Assembly: GCA_025059875.1 (NCBI GenBank)
Contig: JANXCT010000003.1
Location: 130,176-194,175, forward strand
DNA length: 64,000 nt
Origin: Candidatus Kapaibacterium sp.
GTDB taxonomy: Bacteria > Bacteroidota > Ignavibacteria > Kapaibacteriales > HRBIN21
Direction of reading: 5' to 3'
Part shown: positions 34,324-43,824 of the stretch, piece after piece
Layout of the letters: every line of letters begins with the position of its first letter
Numbering within the stretch: position 1 is the first letter of the stretch
Translations under genes and position numbers: made by a program
Notes under the pieces: model-generated
What the model saw: the letters and a program-made list of their open reading frames with translations, nothing else
What the model was told of the DNA's origin: nothing
The model's database searches: none

Positions 34324-35233
34324 CGATGGACTTTGGAATCGCCTCTCTGGACGCCGCATCTGGGCGGTCCGCTGGGAGGAGACACCGACCGAACTCTCGG
34401 CACTGCTGCGGGAAGTAGAGCGGATTTGGCGAGAACAACCACCTGCCAACTCCGTTGGCAAGGAGCTGGAGACGTACGCCTTCGTCCGACTTACCCTCTC
34501 GGACCGCTTCCCTCGGCTGCTCGTAGAGATGGAAGTGACTGCTACCGACGACCCTTTGATAGGCCCTCTCCCTAGTCGCTTGCTAGCTGCTCACCTACTG
34601 CAGTTCCTCCAGCGTCAGTACCGACTCCGGCCCTGCACCGACCCGCTACAGAATGCACCTAACGAACCCGCATGCTTCTATGCAGAACTCGGCACCTGCT
34701 CAGCGCCGTGCAACGGCATGACCTCTGAACCGGCTTATCGCCAGCAAGCTCAGCGCCTATTGCAAGACGCGCTCTACGGGATCCCCTCTTGGGCTCAGGC
34801 CGTCTTCTCCGGAATGCAGCGGTATGCCGACCAGTGGGCCTTCGAACAAGCGGCAGCCCTACGGCCACTATGGCGCTTTCTCCACCGCTGGGGTCGTAGC
34901 TCTCTCCCGCTCTGGCTCCAGGCCTGCAGTTTCCTCCTCTTCGTGCCGGCTACGGGAAATGGATGGGAGCTGACTTGCTTCGTTCGAGGGAGCTTCCGAG
35001 GGCACCGCGTTATCCAGTCTCCCAGCGACAAGGTGGCAATTCAGGCCTTTCTTTCGGAATGCCTCCAGTGCCCATCGCAGCCCACGTGGCTGGATATCGC
35101 ACGTCTTGATGCCCTCTCGCGCTGGCTGGCCCAGCAATCTCCCGAAGGATGCCGCCTGATGCTCCTTTCAGATGGACTGCCAGTCCCAGGCATCATTGGA
35201 CAGCCCGCCGAGTCTCCTATCGGACCTTGCTGA
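34322..35233 (+). pseudogene. UvrC-like C-terminal part of the broken exonuclease gene
   Basis: In the frame one base ahead of the exonuclease, the reading continues from about 34313 without a stop to 35233. It shows ETPTELSALLREVERIWREQ and REQPPAN, matching the end of a GIY-YIG domain. The Cys-rich UvrC-like segment RPCTDPLQNAPNEPACFYAE, LGTCSAPCNGMTSEPAYRQQ follows, then a C-terminal domain. What should lie between the halves, the YVGK segment and the catalytic Arg (about 20-30 residues), is missing. A single-base frameshift therefore does not restore a nuclease; a deletion with frameshift is needed. Genuine decay or an assembly gap are both possible. An ATG at 34529 could start a separate short protein but has no family precedent. 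Confidence 0.65.
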
Positions 35234-35294
35234 GTGCAACAAAACGGAAACGATAAGACGCGGTCCCGCGAGCTCTACAAGTGACACCACCGCT

Positions 35295-36410
35295 TTATGG
35301 TACCGCTGAACGCTGGTACCACTCGCGGACGACAGCTGCCGCAGGCTTGGCGCGTGGTGTATAGTCGGTCGCTTCGTACCTCGACGGGATACTGTCCCAT
35401 GCCCACCAGAAGACCCCAACACACCACGGGGCCGTGGAGAACAGTGCCGCGACGGCACGGTAGTAAAGCTCTTGGGCAGCGTAATCCGGTACGGCATCGG
35501 GTCTCGCCCCTCGCTGGTAATCCCACGGAGCCGCCAATCCACCCTTAACAGACTGGCAACCGACCTCCGTCAAGATAACCCTCTTGCCGGTCTGAGCCGC
35601 TAATCTCGCCAAGCGCTGGCGATGGAGCTGCCATTGTTCTACTGCCTGCTCCAGTGGTGGAGGTGGCTCATCAGGTGACTGGGTCAGTGGCGGGTAGAAG
35701 TTGATCCCGATGTAGTCCAGCTCATCCCAGAAGCCGACGCGGAAGTACTCCGGTCCCGGAAGCTCAGGCGTCCCCTCCCAATTGGCAGCGTAGAGCAGCC
35801 GACCGCTGTAGACTTTCCGGAGCGTATCTATCAGGCGTCGCCAAAATGGTGTAAACTGCGGCTGCGTGGCTGTCACGAGCTCTGTTCCGATACAGAGCAT
35901 CTCCACACCCGTCTCCTCAGCGAGACGGGCATACCGGAGTAGCATCGCTGTATACGCCCGGAACCAGGCTGGGCTTGGCTGGATGAGTCCCCGCCACTCT
36001 CCGGTGTAGACGTCCACATGAGGTTTGAGCATCACCCGCATCCCCAAGGCTCGAGCCCCTGCAATCGCAGCGCGGATGTCGTCTGGAGTAGAGGTCATTG
36101 GTGCAGGGGCACCAGTGATAGGGTTGCGTCCGTCAACGTTAGGAGCGATGTCAGCACTCGTCAGCGTGCTCTGGTACTCGAAGACGCAGAGAGCAACCCA
36201 GCGGGAGGCGGTCTGCTGCTGGAGTTCTAAGAGTGCACCGCGGCGCTGCCCTTCTTGAAAGGCGTTGTGCCAGAATGCCGTATAGCAGAAGCCGGGAAAG
36301 TGAAGCCTTGACTCGCCAGAAGGCTCGACGGGCGACTCGGTACAGCCGAGCAGTAGAACAGCAAGCGCAAAAGCCCGCAGTAGGAACTGGCGGGACAGTA
36401 ACCGCTCCAT
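35295..36410 (-). CDS. Lipoprotein glycoside hydrolase, GH113-like TIM barrel
   Basis: The 371-residue lipoprotein has signal and lipobox VLLLGC with Cys at 23. The rest is one TIM barrel: LHFPGFCYTAFWHNAFQEGQ, MRVMLKPHVDVYTGEWRG, EMLCIGTELVTATQPQF (candidate acid/base Glu), ELDYIGINFYPPL, and KRVILTEVGCQSVKGG (candidate nucleophile Glu). It ends with a Trp-rich GVFWWAWDSIP. The layout matches family 113 and related beta-mannanase or galactan-active enzymes; substrate is not certain. Start ATG 36410 shares one base with the helicase stop (TGATG), so it is translated with the helicase gene although functionally unrelated. Confidence 0.8.
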   Translation of the reverse strand: MERLLSRQFLLRAFALAVLLLGCTESPVEPSGESRLHFPGFCYTAFWHNAFQEGQRRGALLELQQQTASRWVALCVFEYQSTLTSADIAPNVDGRNPITGAPAPMTSTPDDIRAAIAGARALGMRVMLKPHVDVYTGEWRGLIQPSPAWFRAYTAMLLRYARLAEETGVEMLCIGTELVTATQPQFTPFWRRLIDTLRKVYSGRLLYAANWEGTPELPGPEYFRVGFWDELDYIGINFYPPLTQSPDEPPPPLEQAVEQWQLHRQRLARLAAQTGKRVILTEVGCQSVKGGLAAPWDYQRGARPDAVPDYAAQELYYRAVAALFSTAPWCVGVFWWAWDSIPSRYEATDYTPRAKPAAAVVREWYQRSAVP

Positions 36411-39400
36411 CACTGTGTCTCGAAATCCCTCAGCAGGAACAGGCACTCTGCGACCTCACGGAACTCATTCTCCCAAGCAAGGACCTCAGCCCGCTCCCAT
36501 GCAATGGTCCAAACCCACGCCGCGTCCTCAACACCCTCGCGGGCACTCTCTACGAAGAGTAACCGTGCCCGAATCCCCGGCTGTTCTGGAAAACGCCGGA
36601 GCACCAGGTAGGCATAGACCCGCAACTGCGGCTCGTACCACTGAGCCTGCTGGGCACACTCTTCAGCCGAGGATACCTTCCCCAGCTTCCAGTCCCAGAT
36701 TTCCCTTCCCTCCGGCGTTGTCAGCAGAACGTCTAGCGTCCCAGTGAGGAAGTTTTCGCCCAGTGGGATTGTCAGCGTGTACTCCCGCAAGGCGTTCCAG
36801 AAGTGCCTCCATTGGCGCCGGAGGAAAGGCGTGCGAACAACAGCGGATGCCCGTTCCATAAGCCATTCCGCTGCCATCGTTGCAGTTGCGTACGGGCTCT
36901 GCCGGATGAGCCCCTGTACCACTTCGCCGAGTCGCTCCGAAACCAGCTCTCCATCCGGGGTCGTCCAGAGCGTGACGTGGGCAAGGAGTTGGTGGAGGAG
37001 GTAGCCAAGGATGACCGGCTCAGGGAGCTCCTGTTCGGTATCTACTGGGATGATAGCTCCCTGGAGGAGCTCTTCGGGCGTTGCAGGGAAGCCTAAAAGG
37101 GCCCGCCGCACGAAACTCTCTGGGTCGTGGTGGAAGAGCGTATACTGCGTCGCCGACAGACGCTCTTGGCTCCAGCGCACGGGGACAGGCCGCTCCAGCA
37201 CAATCGGTGGCACCCATACCCGGTGCCGCGGGGGCAACGCTTCGGGTTCGGGAACATCGCGGATGATGGGAACCGTCAGCTCCACCGTCTGCTGATACCG
37301 CTGCCCGCCAGCATAGCTCTCTATGGTCTCGGAGAGCTGGAGCGACGAGTACAGCAAGAGCTCTCGTGAGGAGAGCTGCAGAGCGTCTACGACGAAGCCA
37401 AACAGTCCCTCCACCGCTCCTATGCCCCCATCCTTCGTCTCTCGCAGCGTCGCGGCAAGGACCAGATGGTCTCGGGCCCGCGTCAATCCAACGTAGAGCA
37501 CACGCTGTTCCTCTGCCTTCTGGCGAGCAGTGTTCGTTGCGCTCGCAACGACGTACGTCGGTGTCTGAATGGGAACCCACACGCCAGTCTCCGCATCCCA
37601 GCGCAGAGGCTGAGTCAAGACGCCCAAGTTCTCATCCAGCAAGAGCTCGTCCCTTCCAGCTTGTCCATCCGCCATGCGGCAGAGGACGACCACAGGGAAC
37701 TCCAGTCCTTTAGCCGCGTGGATCGTTAGGATGTTGACCGCATTGGCCCCCGTTGGAAGTGCCGCCTCGGCTTCGGGAGCGTCCATCTCAATGAGGGCCC
37801 CGAGCTCGTTGACGAAGTCTGCTAACGTGCGGAATCCTTTCCCTTGGAAGGCACGGGCAAACTCCAGAAGCTTGGCAACATTGGCCTGGATCTGCGGCAG
37901 CCGCGGCATCTGCCGAAGTCGCAGTAGCCACAGCGTCCTATCGTTGATTGTCCGCAGGAGCTCTGCAACTGAGACCCTCGGTGCTAACAGGCGCAGGAGC
38001 TCTAAGGTTGCCACGACCTCTCGGAATATGGGCTCTTGAGCTGCGCTCCGACAGAGCCGCTGCCACAGCGTCTCCCCTTCTTCCAAGTTGATGCGCAGGA
38101 GCTCCTCATCGGTCAGGGCGAACAGCGGAGAGCGGAGGGCTACAGCCAAGGCCAGGTCGTCTTGCTCGTTGAGCAGGAACTGCAGCAGGTAGTAGAGGTC
38201 CTGGATCTCCGGCGCTTGGAAGAAGCCCGCCCCCGCGTGGACTATGTACGGAATACCGTAGCGCTGGAGAGCAAAGGTGAGCCTAGGGATGTGGCGACGG
38301 TACCGCGTGATGAGAGCGATGTCGCCATAGCCTGCGCGGCGGAGGGAGCCATCGGCTTCAGTGAGCAGGAGTGGCTCCGACCCATCAACCCAGAGACGGA
38401 GTGAGCGAGCAATGAGCTCCTCTTCGCTCAGCCTTTCCCGTTCTGCTCCCTGCGCTGGCTCGATAGCTAAGAGGAGTCGGACACTCCCCCGAGCTTCAGG
38501 CCGCCCACAAACCAGCGGTTCGTACGGGACCTGCTCCTCTACCTGCAGGAAGAGGCGACCTGCGACTCGGTTGATGAAAGCAACGAGTTCCGGTGCCAAG
38601 CGGAAGGACACAGGCAAGTGGATGTCCCCATCCGTGAGTGCATCCGCCTCGCAGCGCGGCAGCAATCCTCGCGCTACCGCATTTCGGTTCCGCTCTACAA
38701 TGTTCTGCCGCGCCTGCTCAAAGACGCGCACATCTGCATCTCGAAAGCTGTAGATGCTCTGCTTGGGGTCTCCAACCAGGAAGACCTGAGGCCCTCCCCC
38801 CGGCATGGCTTCATCCCCCATAAGCCCCCGGACCAGAGCATACTGGACCGGGTTGGTATCCTGGAACTCGTCCACCAGCACATGCTGGATACTCCGTCGT
38901 AACCGTTCCAGAACGGCAGGATGCTCCAGGAGACGGAGTGCCTTAAGCTGCAGGTCGTTGAAGTCCAGCACGTTCCGCTCCTGCTTCTCTTGCTCTAGCC
39001 GTGCGAACGTCACATCCGCCAAGCGAGCCAGAGTCTGCATCTGCCGCAGAAAGCGGGCGTCTTCCTCCCGATGCTCCCATGCTTCCACCACTTCGTCCAG
39101 AGCTTTAGCCTCTCGGGAGAGATAGCGAGCAAGCGGAGAGGCCAATTGGAGCCATGCCCTTGGCTCTCTGCCCTGAGTGAAGGCTTGCTCACGCAGCTGT
39201 CGCCACAGCGAAGCCCACAAATCAGGGACAGGAGGTTTGCGAAGTTCGTCGAGGAGCCGGGCGCAGAGTAGGCTAAGCTCTGCAGCTTCCTCTCTCTTGC
39301 TAGCCTTCGTCACGAGGGAATCGCTGTAGACGAGCACCTCTGCAACCTTCCGGGCATGCTGCCGGAAGAGTTCCCAGAGGCGCTGGTGGGCCCATTCCAC

Positions 39401-39976
39401 CCGCTCCGGGATTGGCCGTTGCAGAGCTGCACGGAGTAGAATCCAGCGTTCGCTACTATGCAGAATCGCTACCAGGAGCTCCAGTGTCTTCCGCTGCCCG
39501 TACTCTCTCACAAGCGCCCACACCTCCTCATCGCCTTGCAGGAGGAGCTCCTCCAGCACCTGCTGCGCTACTTCTCGGTTGAGCCGCAATGCTTCGGCCT
39601 CGGTCAACTCGGTGAAGTTCGGCAACACTCCCGCCTCCGTGGAGAAGCGCCGGAGGAGCTGGGCACAGAAACTGTGGATGGTCGAGATCGGAGCGTCTGA
39701 CAGCCGTTCCCGCAGCGGTTTCAGCAATCTCAGTTCCTGGGCAGAGACGGCGGCAGCAATGAGGCGGTCCAGCTCAGCTGCAATTCGCGCATACATCTCG
39801 GCCGCTGCCTTTCGCGTGAACGTGATTGCCACGATGCTCTGGGGGTCTTTAACTGCCAACAGCAGCCGAATGTACCGGCCCACAAGGACAGCCGTCTTCC
39901 CTGAGCCAGCACTGGCAGTGACAACGGTATGCCGGTCAGCATCGAGAGCCCACTGCTGTTCCGGACTCCACCGCAT
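36410..39976 (-). CDS. AddA-like UvrD helicase fused to RecB-type nuclease
   Basis: The 1188-residue protein is of the AddA/RecB type that resects DNA ends. Helicase motifs: RHTVVTASAGSGKTAVLVGR (motif I), AITFTRKAAAEMYARI (Ia), HVLVDEFQDTNPVQYALVRG (II), FLVGDPKQSIYSFRDADV (III), NAVNILTIHAAKGLEFPVVV (V) and EQRVLYVGLTRARDHLVLAA (VI). The C-terminal nuclease has a His in GYLLHQLLAHV, Asp in LTGTLDVLLTTPEG, IWDWKLGK with Asp-x-Lys, and the QLRVYAYLV helix, so it looks active. No iron-sulfur cysteines are seen and no AddB is adjacent. ATG 39976 shares a base with the nadC stop; the longer frame to 40207 only shadows nadC. Confidence 0.9.
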   Translation of the reverse strand: MRWSPEQQWALDADRHTVVTASAGSGKTAVLVGRYIRLLLAVKDPQSIVAITFTRKAAAEMYARIAAELDRLIAAAVSAQELRLLKPLRERLSDAPISTIHSFCAQLLRRFSTEAGVLPNFTELTEAEALRLNREVAQQVLEELLLQGDEEVWALVREYGQRKTLELLVAILHSSERWILLRAALQRPIPERVEWAHQRLWELFRQHARKVAEVLVYSDSLVTKASKREEAAELSLLCARLLDELRKPPVPDLWASLWRQLREQAFTQGREPRAWLQLASPLARYLSREAKALDEVVEAWEHREEDARFLRQMQTLARLADVTFARLEQEKQERNVLDFNDLQLKALRLLEHPAVLERLRRSIQHVLVDEFQDTNPVQYALVRGLMGDEAMPGGGPQVFLVGDPKQSIYSFRDADVRVFEQARQNIVERNRNAVARGLLPRCEADALTDGDIHLPVSFRLAPELVAFINRVAGRLFLQVEEQVPYEPLVCGRPEARGSVRLLLAIEPAQGAERERLSEEELIARSLRLWVDGSEPLLLTEADGSLRRAGYGDIALITRYRRHIPRLTFALQRYGIPYIVHAGAGFFQAPEIQDLYYLLQFLLNEQDDLALAVALRSPLFALTDEELLRINLEEGETLWQRLCRSAAQEPIFREVVATLELLRLLAPRVSVAELLRTINDRTLWLLRLRQMPRLPQIQANVAKLLEFARAFQGKGFRTLADFVNELGALIEMDAPEAEAALPTGANAVNILTIHAAKGLEFPVVVLCRMADGQAGRDELLLDENLGVLTQPLRWDAETGVWVPIQTPTYVVASATNTARQKAEEQRVLYVGLTRARDHLVLAATLRETKDGGIGAVEGLFGFVVDALQLSSRELLLYSSLQLSETIESYAGGQRYQQTVELTVPIIRDVPEPEALPPRHRVWVPPIVLERPVPVRWSQERLSATQYTLFHHDPESFVRRALLGFPATPEELLQGAIIPVDTEQELPEPVILGYLLHQLLAHVTLWTTPDGELVSERLGEVVQGLIRQSPYATATMAAEWLMERASAVVRTPFLRRQWRHFWNALREYTLTIPLGENFLTGTLDVLLTTPEGREIWDWKLGKVSSAEECAQQAQWYEPQLRVYAYLVLRRFPEQPGIRARLLFVESAREGVEDAAWVWTIAWERAEVLAWENEFREVAECLFLLRDFETQ

Positions 39977-40866
39977 TAGAGCAGGCGCGGCACGAGTAGC
40001 TCTAGTGAAATGTCCAAGGCTGGTGCGGAGTGGGTTAGCTGCCCAACGGAGATGAACTGGACGCCCGTCTCGGCATACTGGCGCACGGTAGCTAGTTGAA
40101 TGCTGCCCGAGGCCTCCGTCTCCATGCGCCCTGCGACGAGCTCCACCGCTTGCCGAACCTCCTCTGGTGTAAAGTTGTCGAACATCACCCGATGGACCCC
40201 TTCGCATTCGAGTACCTCTCGAACCTGCGCCAGAGAGTGGGCCTCGACCTCAATCCGGACATTCATGTCCGCGAGTTCCCGGCGGCAGCGCTCCACGGCC
40301 GCCCGAATGCTACCCATGGCAGCGATGTGGTTGTCCTTGATGAGCACCGCGTCATAGAGCCCCATGCGGTGATTCTGCGCTCCCCCGATAGCTGTGGCGT
40401 ACTTATCCAGCCGACGCCAGCCGGGGATGGTCTTGCGCGTGTCCGTAATTGTCGCCCCCGTACCCTCAACCGCTTCCACGAAGCGCCGAGTGAGGGTTGC
40501 AACCCCGCTCATCCGCTGGAGGAAGTTCAGCGCTGTCCGCTCCGCTGTTAAAATCGCCGGCACAGGCCCAACGACTTCAGCAACTACCACCCCCGGCTCT
40601 ACCGATGCCCCCTCTGGCACAAGGGGCTGGAGAATGGCTTCGGGATGCACCTCGCGAAAGGCCAATGCCGCTATTGGCAAGCCGCAAATGACACCGACCT
40701 GCTTTACCACAATGCGGCCATGACCAATCGGTGCTTGACCGGCAAAGAGGCACTCTGTCGTGATATCGCCAGCACCGATATCCTCCTGCAACGCAATCTG
40801 TACCAGGCGGAGGACACTAGCATCGCGGAGAAGCTCCTCTGCCCGTGGTGGCATGCCCTGCGCCAT
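39976..40866 (-). CDS. nadC: Nicotinate-nucleotide pyrophosphorylase (carboxylating)
   Basis: Quinolinate phosphoribosyltransferase of de novo NAD synthesis. The 296 residues show LQEDIGAGDITTECLF, ERTALNFLQRMSGVAT, TITDTRKTIPGWRRLDKYA, IGGAQNHRMGLYDAVLIKDN and EVEAHSLAQVREVLE, all family hallmarks. Start uncertain: GTG 40875, ATG 40866 and ATG 40854 are in frame; 40866 is given, none has a strong ribosome-binding site. It is between the FG-GAP gene and the helicase gene on the minus strand; nadK at 32747 is the only other NAD gene in the window. Confidence 0.95.
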   Translation of the reverse strand: MAQGMPPRAEELLRDASVLRLVQIALQEDIGAGDITTECLFAGQAPIGHGRIVVKQVGVICGLPIAALAFREVHPEAILQPLVPEGASVEPGVVVAEVVGPVPAILTAERTALNFLQRMSGVATLTRRFVEAVEGTGATITDTRKTIPGWRRLDKYATAIGGAQNHRMGLYDAVLIKDNHIAAMGSIRAAVERCRRELADMNVRIEVEAHSLAQVREVLECEGVHRVMFDNFTPEEVRQAVELVAGRMETEASGSIQLATVRQYAETGVQFISVGQLTHSAPALDISLELLVPRLL

Positions 40867-40911
40867 GCGCCGCACACTCTACCAAGCTGATCTCACAACC
40901 TAAGGCTGACC

Positions 40912-42558
40912 TCACAACCGCAGTACTCGTAGCACGACTGTACCCCCTGGTGTCTGCAGCCGAAGCCAGTATGGACCTCTCGACGGCGGCAGCGGCACCC
41001 GTATGCACGAATGCCCTCCCGGAAGCCACAACGCCAGCGCCGGTAGGCTCCTCCCTCCGACATCTACCCATTGCCCCACAACCGCACCTGCCTTGGGCAA
41101 GTCAACTGAAAGGAGCAAACCATCAGTTGCTTCGAGGACTCGGACACCTGGCTCAGTTTCAGCCACTGCTCCTGCGGCAGGCTGCCAGAGGAAGAGGAAG
41201 TTACCCCTGTCTGGGTCCCAGTTGCTCACCGCTATGTCCCGCCGAGAGGAAATCACGGCCATCACCACTACCGTGTCTGCCACATCGGCCGGTAGCGACA
41301 TCCACCCAGCAGCACGGTTAACCGTGTACTGGCTAGGCTGGAGCAACTGACCCCCACTCTGGACGGCAATGATGCGCTCCACAGGAGCCACGGGGAATCG
41401 GACGAGCGACCCCTTGCGGCGAAGGCGCCACGTAACGGTATCCAGGCCATCGGCGTTGACATCGGCTATAGCAAACGCCTCTACAACGCTCCGAGTCTGC
41501 GAGCTCCACTGCGGCTCCAGAGCAAAGTTCCCAGCTTCGTTCTGGTAGACCCGCACCGTATCCCACCAAGCCCCTGCCAGCAAGTCCAAGTCCCCGTCAC
41601 CATCCAAGTCAACGAGGGCAACCCCAGAGCCGTAGCCAGAGAACCGGGAACGCCACGAAGGAAGCCGCTCCAGCTCCCCGGAGCGGTTACGGAAGAGCGC
41701 AACAGTACCGCTGCCACCAAGCTGGCGGTTGAAGGAGACCACAACGTCCACCCAGCCATCGCTGTCAACGTCGCCGACCGCCAAGGAGTTTGCGAACTCC
41801 ATCTCCGCTGCTCTCCAGCCCGGCAGCGTATCGAGCTGACCGCCTCGGTTGTAGAAGACACAGCTTGGACCCCAACTGCAGGCAACGATGAGGTCTAGCC
41901 AGCCATCGCTGTTGATGTCCTCCCAGGCCAAATCGTAGGCGATGAGGCTCTCTGCACTCCGCCAAGAGGCCATCTCTTCTAAGTAGCCGCCGCGATTTCG
42001 GTAGACCCGCACGGGTTCCCGGACCCAGGTATACGCCTCTCCACCAGCAACAGCTAAGTCGGGTCTTCCATCGCCATCTACATCCCCCCAGGCACAGCGG
42101 AAGGTATGGAAGCGCTCGCGCGCTCGCCACGAAGGGCGCTCCTCCAGCCGTCCCCGGCGATTCCGGTAGAGCTTCACTCCACCCGGACTCCCGAAGCCCC
42201 CTTCGCCTAGGTACTCGGTGACGGCCACATCTTCCCACCCGTCACCATCTACGTCCGCCACGGCAAGGTGGCCGTGGTAGCCGCTGTCGGCAGATGACCA
42301 CGTCGGCAGCCGTTCTGGCAGCCCAGTAGCGTTAGCGTAGACAACGACCGGCTGGCGTTCCATATCGTTGCCACAAGCAACGACAACGTCAGGCAGGCCA
42401 TTCCCATCCACATCGCTCAAAGCCAACCCTGTGGCGTAGAACCCTTGCGGTACAGACTCCCACTGCGGGAGCTTCGCGTACGGCACCTGTGCCGCTGCCC
42501 ATGCGCAACAGAGGCTCCACCATCCAACCGCTGCCTGCCAAGCCGTTCTGCGCCTCAT
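40912..42558 (-). CDS. Secreted FG-GAP/VCBS beta-propeller protein with T9SS sorting domain
   Basis: The 548-residue exported protein begins [20 protein letters not shown], a signal peptide cleaved near AAAQ. Seven calcium-loop repeats of DxDxDGxxD type follow at about 60-residue spacing: [60 protein letters not shown] and ADVNADGLD, giving a seven-bladed integrin-like propeller. The C-terminal about 80 residues ([15 protein letters not shown] to [20 protein letters not shown]) match a T9SS type A sorting domain. Role: surface adhesion or scaffold, inferred. The -7 octamer lies only 5 nt before the ATG, so the mRNA may be almost leaderless. nadC starts about 45 nt downstream. Confidence 0.83.
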   Translation of the reverse strand: MRRRTAWQAAVGWWSLCCAWAAAQVPYAKLPQWESVPQGFYATGLALSDVDGNGLPDVVVACGNDMERQPVVVYANATGLPERLPTWSSADSGYHGHLAVADVDGDGWEDVAVTEYLGEGGFGSPGGVKLYRNRRGRLEERPSWRARERFHTFRCAWGDVDGDGRPDLAVAGGEAYTWVREPVRVYRNRGGYLEEMASWRSAESLIAYDLAWEDINSDGWLDLIVACSWGPSCVFYNRGGQLDTLPGWRAAEMEFANSLAVGDVDSDGWVDVVVSFNRQLGGSGTVALFRNRSGELERLPSWRSRFSGYGSGVALVDLDGDGDLDLLAGAWWDTVRVYQNEAGNFALEPQWSSQTRSVVEAFAIADVNADGLDTVTWRLRRKGSLVRFPVAPVERIIAVQSGGQLLQPSQYTVNRAAGWMSLPADVADTVVVMAVISSRRDIAVSNWDPDRGNFLFLWQPAAGAVAETEPGVRVLEATDGLLLSVDLPKAGAVVGQWVDVGGRSLPALALWLPGGHSCIRVPLPPSRGPYWLRLQTPGGTVVLRVLRL

Positions 42559-42563
42559 GTCGC

Positions 42564-42571
42564 CAAAAATA
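42564..42571 (-). promoter_or_regulatory. -7 promoter element of the FG-GAP gene (TATTTTTG)
   Basis: Minus-strand TATTTTTG ends only 5 nt upstream of ATG 42558, against 19-55 nt at the other protein genes in the window. Confidence 0.5.
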
Positions 42572-42633
42572 CGCACCAATTTCCGCTCCCCGCTACCGTC
42601 TATTGCTGTCGAGACACGGGGCGCGAAGCAAAG

Positions 42634-43806
42634 ATGCCAGGCATTTCCTTCGCACTCAGCAGCGAGCAAGAAGCCATCCGCCGGATGGTCCGGGAATTCG
42701 CCGAGGACAAGATTCGCCCTGTAGCTGCCTACTACGACGAGACGCAGGAGTTCCCCCACGAGCTCTTCGCTGAGATGGGCAAGCTCGGCCTCCTGGGGAT
42801 TTTAGTGCCACAGGAGTATGGAGGCGCTGGGCTGGGTTACATGGAGTTCGCTCTGATTGTAGAGGAGCTGGCTCGGGTCTGCCCAGCTATCGCTCTGAGC
42901 GTTGCGGCCCACAATGGCCTCTGCACCAACCACATTCTCAGCTTCGGCTCCGAAGAGCTCAAAGCCCGCTACCTTCCAGCATTAGCTAGCGGACAGGCCA
43001 TAGGGGCATGGGCCCTCACAGAGCCTAACTCTGGTTCCGATGCTGCCAGTTTACGCACTACCGCGGTCAGAGAAGGGGATATCTACATCCTCAACGGTTC
43101 CAAGAGCTTCACTACCCACGGCGGCGTCGGCTCGATAGCAGTAGTGATGGCCGTGACCGATCCCAGTCGTGGTAAGCACGGGATCTCCGCCTTCGTCGTG
43201 GAGAAGGGTACCGAGGGCTTCCGTGCGGGCAAGAAGGAGAACAAGCTAGGCATGCGAGCAAGCGATACGACGACCCTTTCGCTGGAGAATGTCCGCGTTC
43301 CTGCATCCAATCTCATCGGTGCAGAAGGTGATGGCTACCGCCAAGCCCTGCTCATCCTTGATGGCGGACGCATCAGCATTGCTGCTCTTGGGGTTGGCTT
43401 GGCTCAAGGGGCCTTTGAGGCTGCCTTGCGCTACGCCACAGAACGCCAACAGTTCGGTACCCCACTTGTGGAGTTCCAAGCCATCCAGATGAAGCTGGCT
43501 CGGCTATCCATGGAGATAGAGGCAGCCCGACTCCTAACCTACCGAGCTGCATGGCGTCGGCAGCAAGGCCTCTCCGTCCGTCTGGAGGCAGCGCAAGCAA
43601 AGCTCTTTGCAAGCGAGCTTGCAGTGCGCGCGGCCGAAGAAGCTATCCAGATCTTCGGCGGCTACGGCTACATCAAGGACTACCCCGTGGAGAAGCTCTA
43701 CCGCGATGCCAAGCTGCTGACGATCGGCGAGGGGACTAGCGAAATCCAGCGCTTCGTCATCGCTCGCCAGCTCATCCGGAATTACTCCCTGAACGGCAGC
43801 CTGTGA
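42634..43806 (+). CDS. Acyl-CoA dehydrogenase
   Basis: FAD enzyme introducing a trans-2 double bond into acyl-CoA; electrons pass to ETF. It has 390 residues, the normal length for the short/branched-chain group. Seen are [20 protein letters not shown] (FAD and substrate loop), [16 protein letters not shown]-like [20 protein letters not shown], and the C-terminal [20 protein letters not shown] with [15 protein letters not shown], which holds the catalytic Glu. Chain-length preference cannot be fixed by eye; butyryl or isovaleryl are likely. The start ATG 42634 is set by similarity; the longer frame to 42445 shadows the divergent FG-GAP gene. No other beta-oxidation gene is nearby. Confidence 0.94.
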   Translation: MPGISFALSSEQEAIRRMVREFAEDKIRPVAAYYDETQEFPHELFAEMGKLGLLGILVPQEYGGAGLGYMEFALIVEELARVCPAIALSVAAHNGLCTNHILSFGSEELKARYLPALASGQAIGAWALTEPNSGSDAASLRTTAVREGDIYILNGSKSFTTHGGVGSIAVVMAVTDPSRGKHGISAFVVEKGTEGFRAGKKENKLGMRASDTTTLSLENVRVPASNLIGAEGDGYRQALLILDGGRISIAALGVGLAQGAFEAALRYATERQQFGTPLVEFQAIQMKLARLSMEIEAARLLTYRAAWRRQQGLSVRLEAAQAKLFASELAVRAAEEAIQIFGGYGYIKDYPVEKLYRDAKLLTIGEGTSEIQRFVIARQLIRNYSLNGSL

Positions 43807-43824
43807 GCCACTAGCTGAAGCTCC

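Noticed and set aside
37020-37580. 186-codon minus-strand frame within the helicase gene
   Set aside because: Cys/Arg/Gly-rich translation in a secondary frame of the AddA-like gene.
39977-40207. 77-codon N-terminal extension of the AddA-like helicase
   Set aside because: Low-complexity shadow of nadC; motif I sits at the normal distance from ATG 39976.
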